Source of the DNA: Acidobacteriota bacterium
GTDB taxonomy: Bacteria; Acidobacteriota; Terriglobia; Acidiferrales; UBA7541
Assembly: GCA_003224135.1 (NCBI GenBank)
Contig: QHYO01000637.1
Coordinates: 1 to 7,082 of the forward strand
Direction of reading: 5' to 3'
DNA: 7,082 nucleotides
This document shows, piece after piece, positions 6,548-7,082 of this stretch (positions within the stretch are counted from its first letter, which is position 1; every line of letters begins with the position of its first letter). The notes below the pieces were generated by a model, which was given only the letters and a program-made list of their open reading frames with translations, was not told where the DNA came from and ran no database searches. A program made the position numbers and the translations under genes.

Positions 6548-7082
6548 AAATCGAACAGGGCGCCCGAGCGCGCTTTCCGCGATTTCGTTGCGCGTGAGAG
6601 TTCCTCCGACGGAACGGACGAGGAGAAAAAGAATTTCAAACTCCGCGCCGGTGAGCGGAAGTTCCTCGCCGTTTCGTAAAACGCGCAGCGTTTTCACTGG
6701 ATTTCGAGATCTCCGACGGAGAGAATTTCCAAAGGCGGATGGGCAGCGCGTCTGCGAAGGACGGCGCGAATACGGGCGACCAGTTCGCGAGGATTGAAAG
6801 GCTTGGGGAGATAGTCGTCGGCGCCGGCTTCGAGGCCGGCAATGGGGTCGGCGTCATCGCCGCGGGCAGTGAGCATGATGACGGGTATTTGCGAATGCAG
6901 GCGAATGCGGCGGAGAACTTTGCGGCCGTCGAGAACCGGCAGCATGACGTCGAGGATGACGATCTCGAAGGCGCCGGACCCTCGCGGACGCCGGATTCGC
7001 CGTCATGAGCGGCGGTGACAACAAGGCCATCCATTTTGAGGAGCTGCGAGAGCGACTCGCAGAGTGCGGTGTCATCGTCAAC
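6548..7082 (-). pseudogene. Decayed OmpR/CpxR-type response regulator (5' end outside the window)
   Basis: Three minus-strand reading frames together spell a two-component response regulator. Frame one, from the window edge: VDDDTALCESLSQLLKMDG, then VVTAAHDGESGVRE, the start of a receiver domain with its acidic pocket. A shift of frame at about 6972-6985 leads to GAFEIVILDVMLPVLDG (phospho-acceptor Asp in ILDVMLP), IPVIMLTARGDD, AGADDYLPKPFNPRELVARI (conserved Lys in PKPF), the linker and GDLEI. That frame stops at TGA 6694-6696. A second shift at about 6694-6703 leads to VKTLRVLRNGEELPLTGAEF, EILFLLVRSVGGTLTRNEIA and ESALGR, the first half of a winged-helix domain. Homology ends near 6550; the expected last 30-40 residues with the recognition helix and wing are missing. 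In an intact relative the regulator would act with a sensor kinase and bind promoters. Here it should be non-functional. Confidence 0.8.

Noticed and set aside
6389..6697. Minus-strand open frame as an independent small gene
   Set aside because: Its first half is the winged-helix part of the broken response regulator and the rest is read through the terminator into the antisense of the oxygenase.
1..7082. CRISPR array, tRNA/rRNA, insertion sequence, toxin-antitoxin or phage-defence genes
   Set aside because: No regularly spaced repeats, no cloverleaf or rRNA-like sequence, no transposase motif and no terminal inverted repeats were seen.

Overview
The window looks like a piece of an Acidobacteriota genome (Terriglobia-like). 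It is moderately GC-rich. Its largest gene has an architecture very common in that phylum: an OmpR-type winged helix, one membrane helix, a TolB-like domain and TPR repeats. The taxonomic call is inference from gene content; there is no marker gene here.

Left part (1-2308): the 3' end of a glucokinase gene (+), then a 344-base gap with no convincing gene. Next come a small membrane protein with a HEAGH metallopeptidase-type motif (+, 805-1365) and a hairpin terminator. A signal-peptide-bearing secreted protein of unknown function (-, 1451-2086) follows. A 222-base divergent intergenic region then separates that gene from the large regulator.

Middle (2309-5172): the 684-residue transmembrane TPR regulator (+) is followed by about 950 bases that carry no intact gene. 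Reading both strands shows a mosaic of three broken genes: the 3' end of a DUF5694-like gene (-), a secreted-protein gene lacking its signal-peptide region and carrying a one-base frameshift (-), and the last 60 or so codons of a second TPR regulator (+). The far C-terminal tail of the large regulator reads through the antisense of the first remnant.

Right part (5264-7082): an intact Rieske non-heme iron oxygenase alpha subunit (+) with all iron ligands present. It is followed by a strong minus-strand terminator, and then by a CpxR/OmpR-type response regulator (-) that is broken by two frameshifts and has lost the end of its DNA-binding domain. The window ends inside its receiver domain.

No operon-like pathway unites these genes. 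The window reads as ordinary single genes interrupted by a zone of gene decay and rearrangement. I found no convincing new multi-gene system. The most interesting material is the cryptic remnant mosaic at 4224-5172 and the decayed response regulator.
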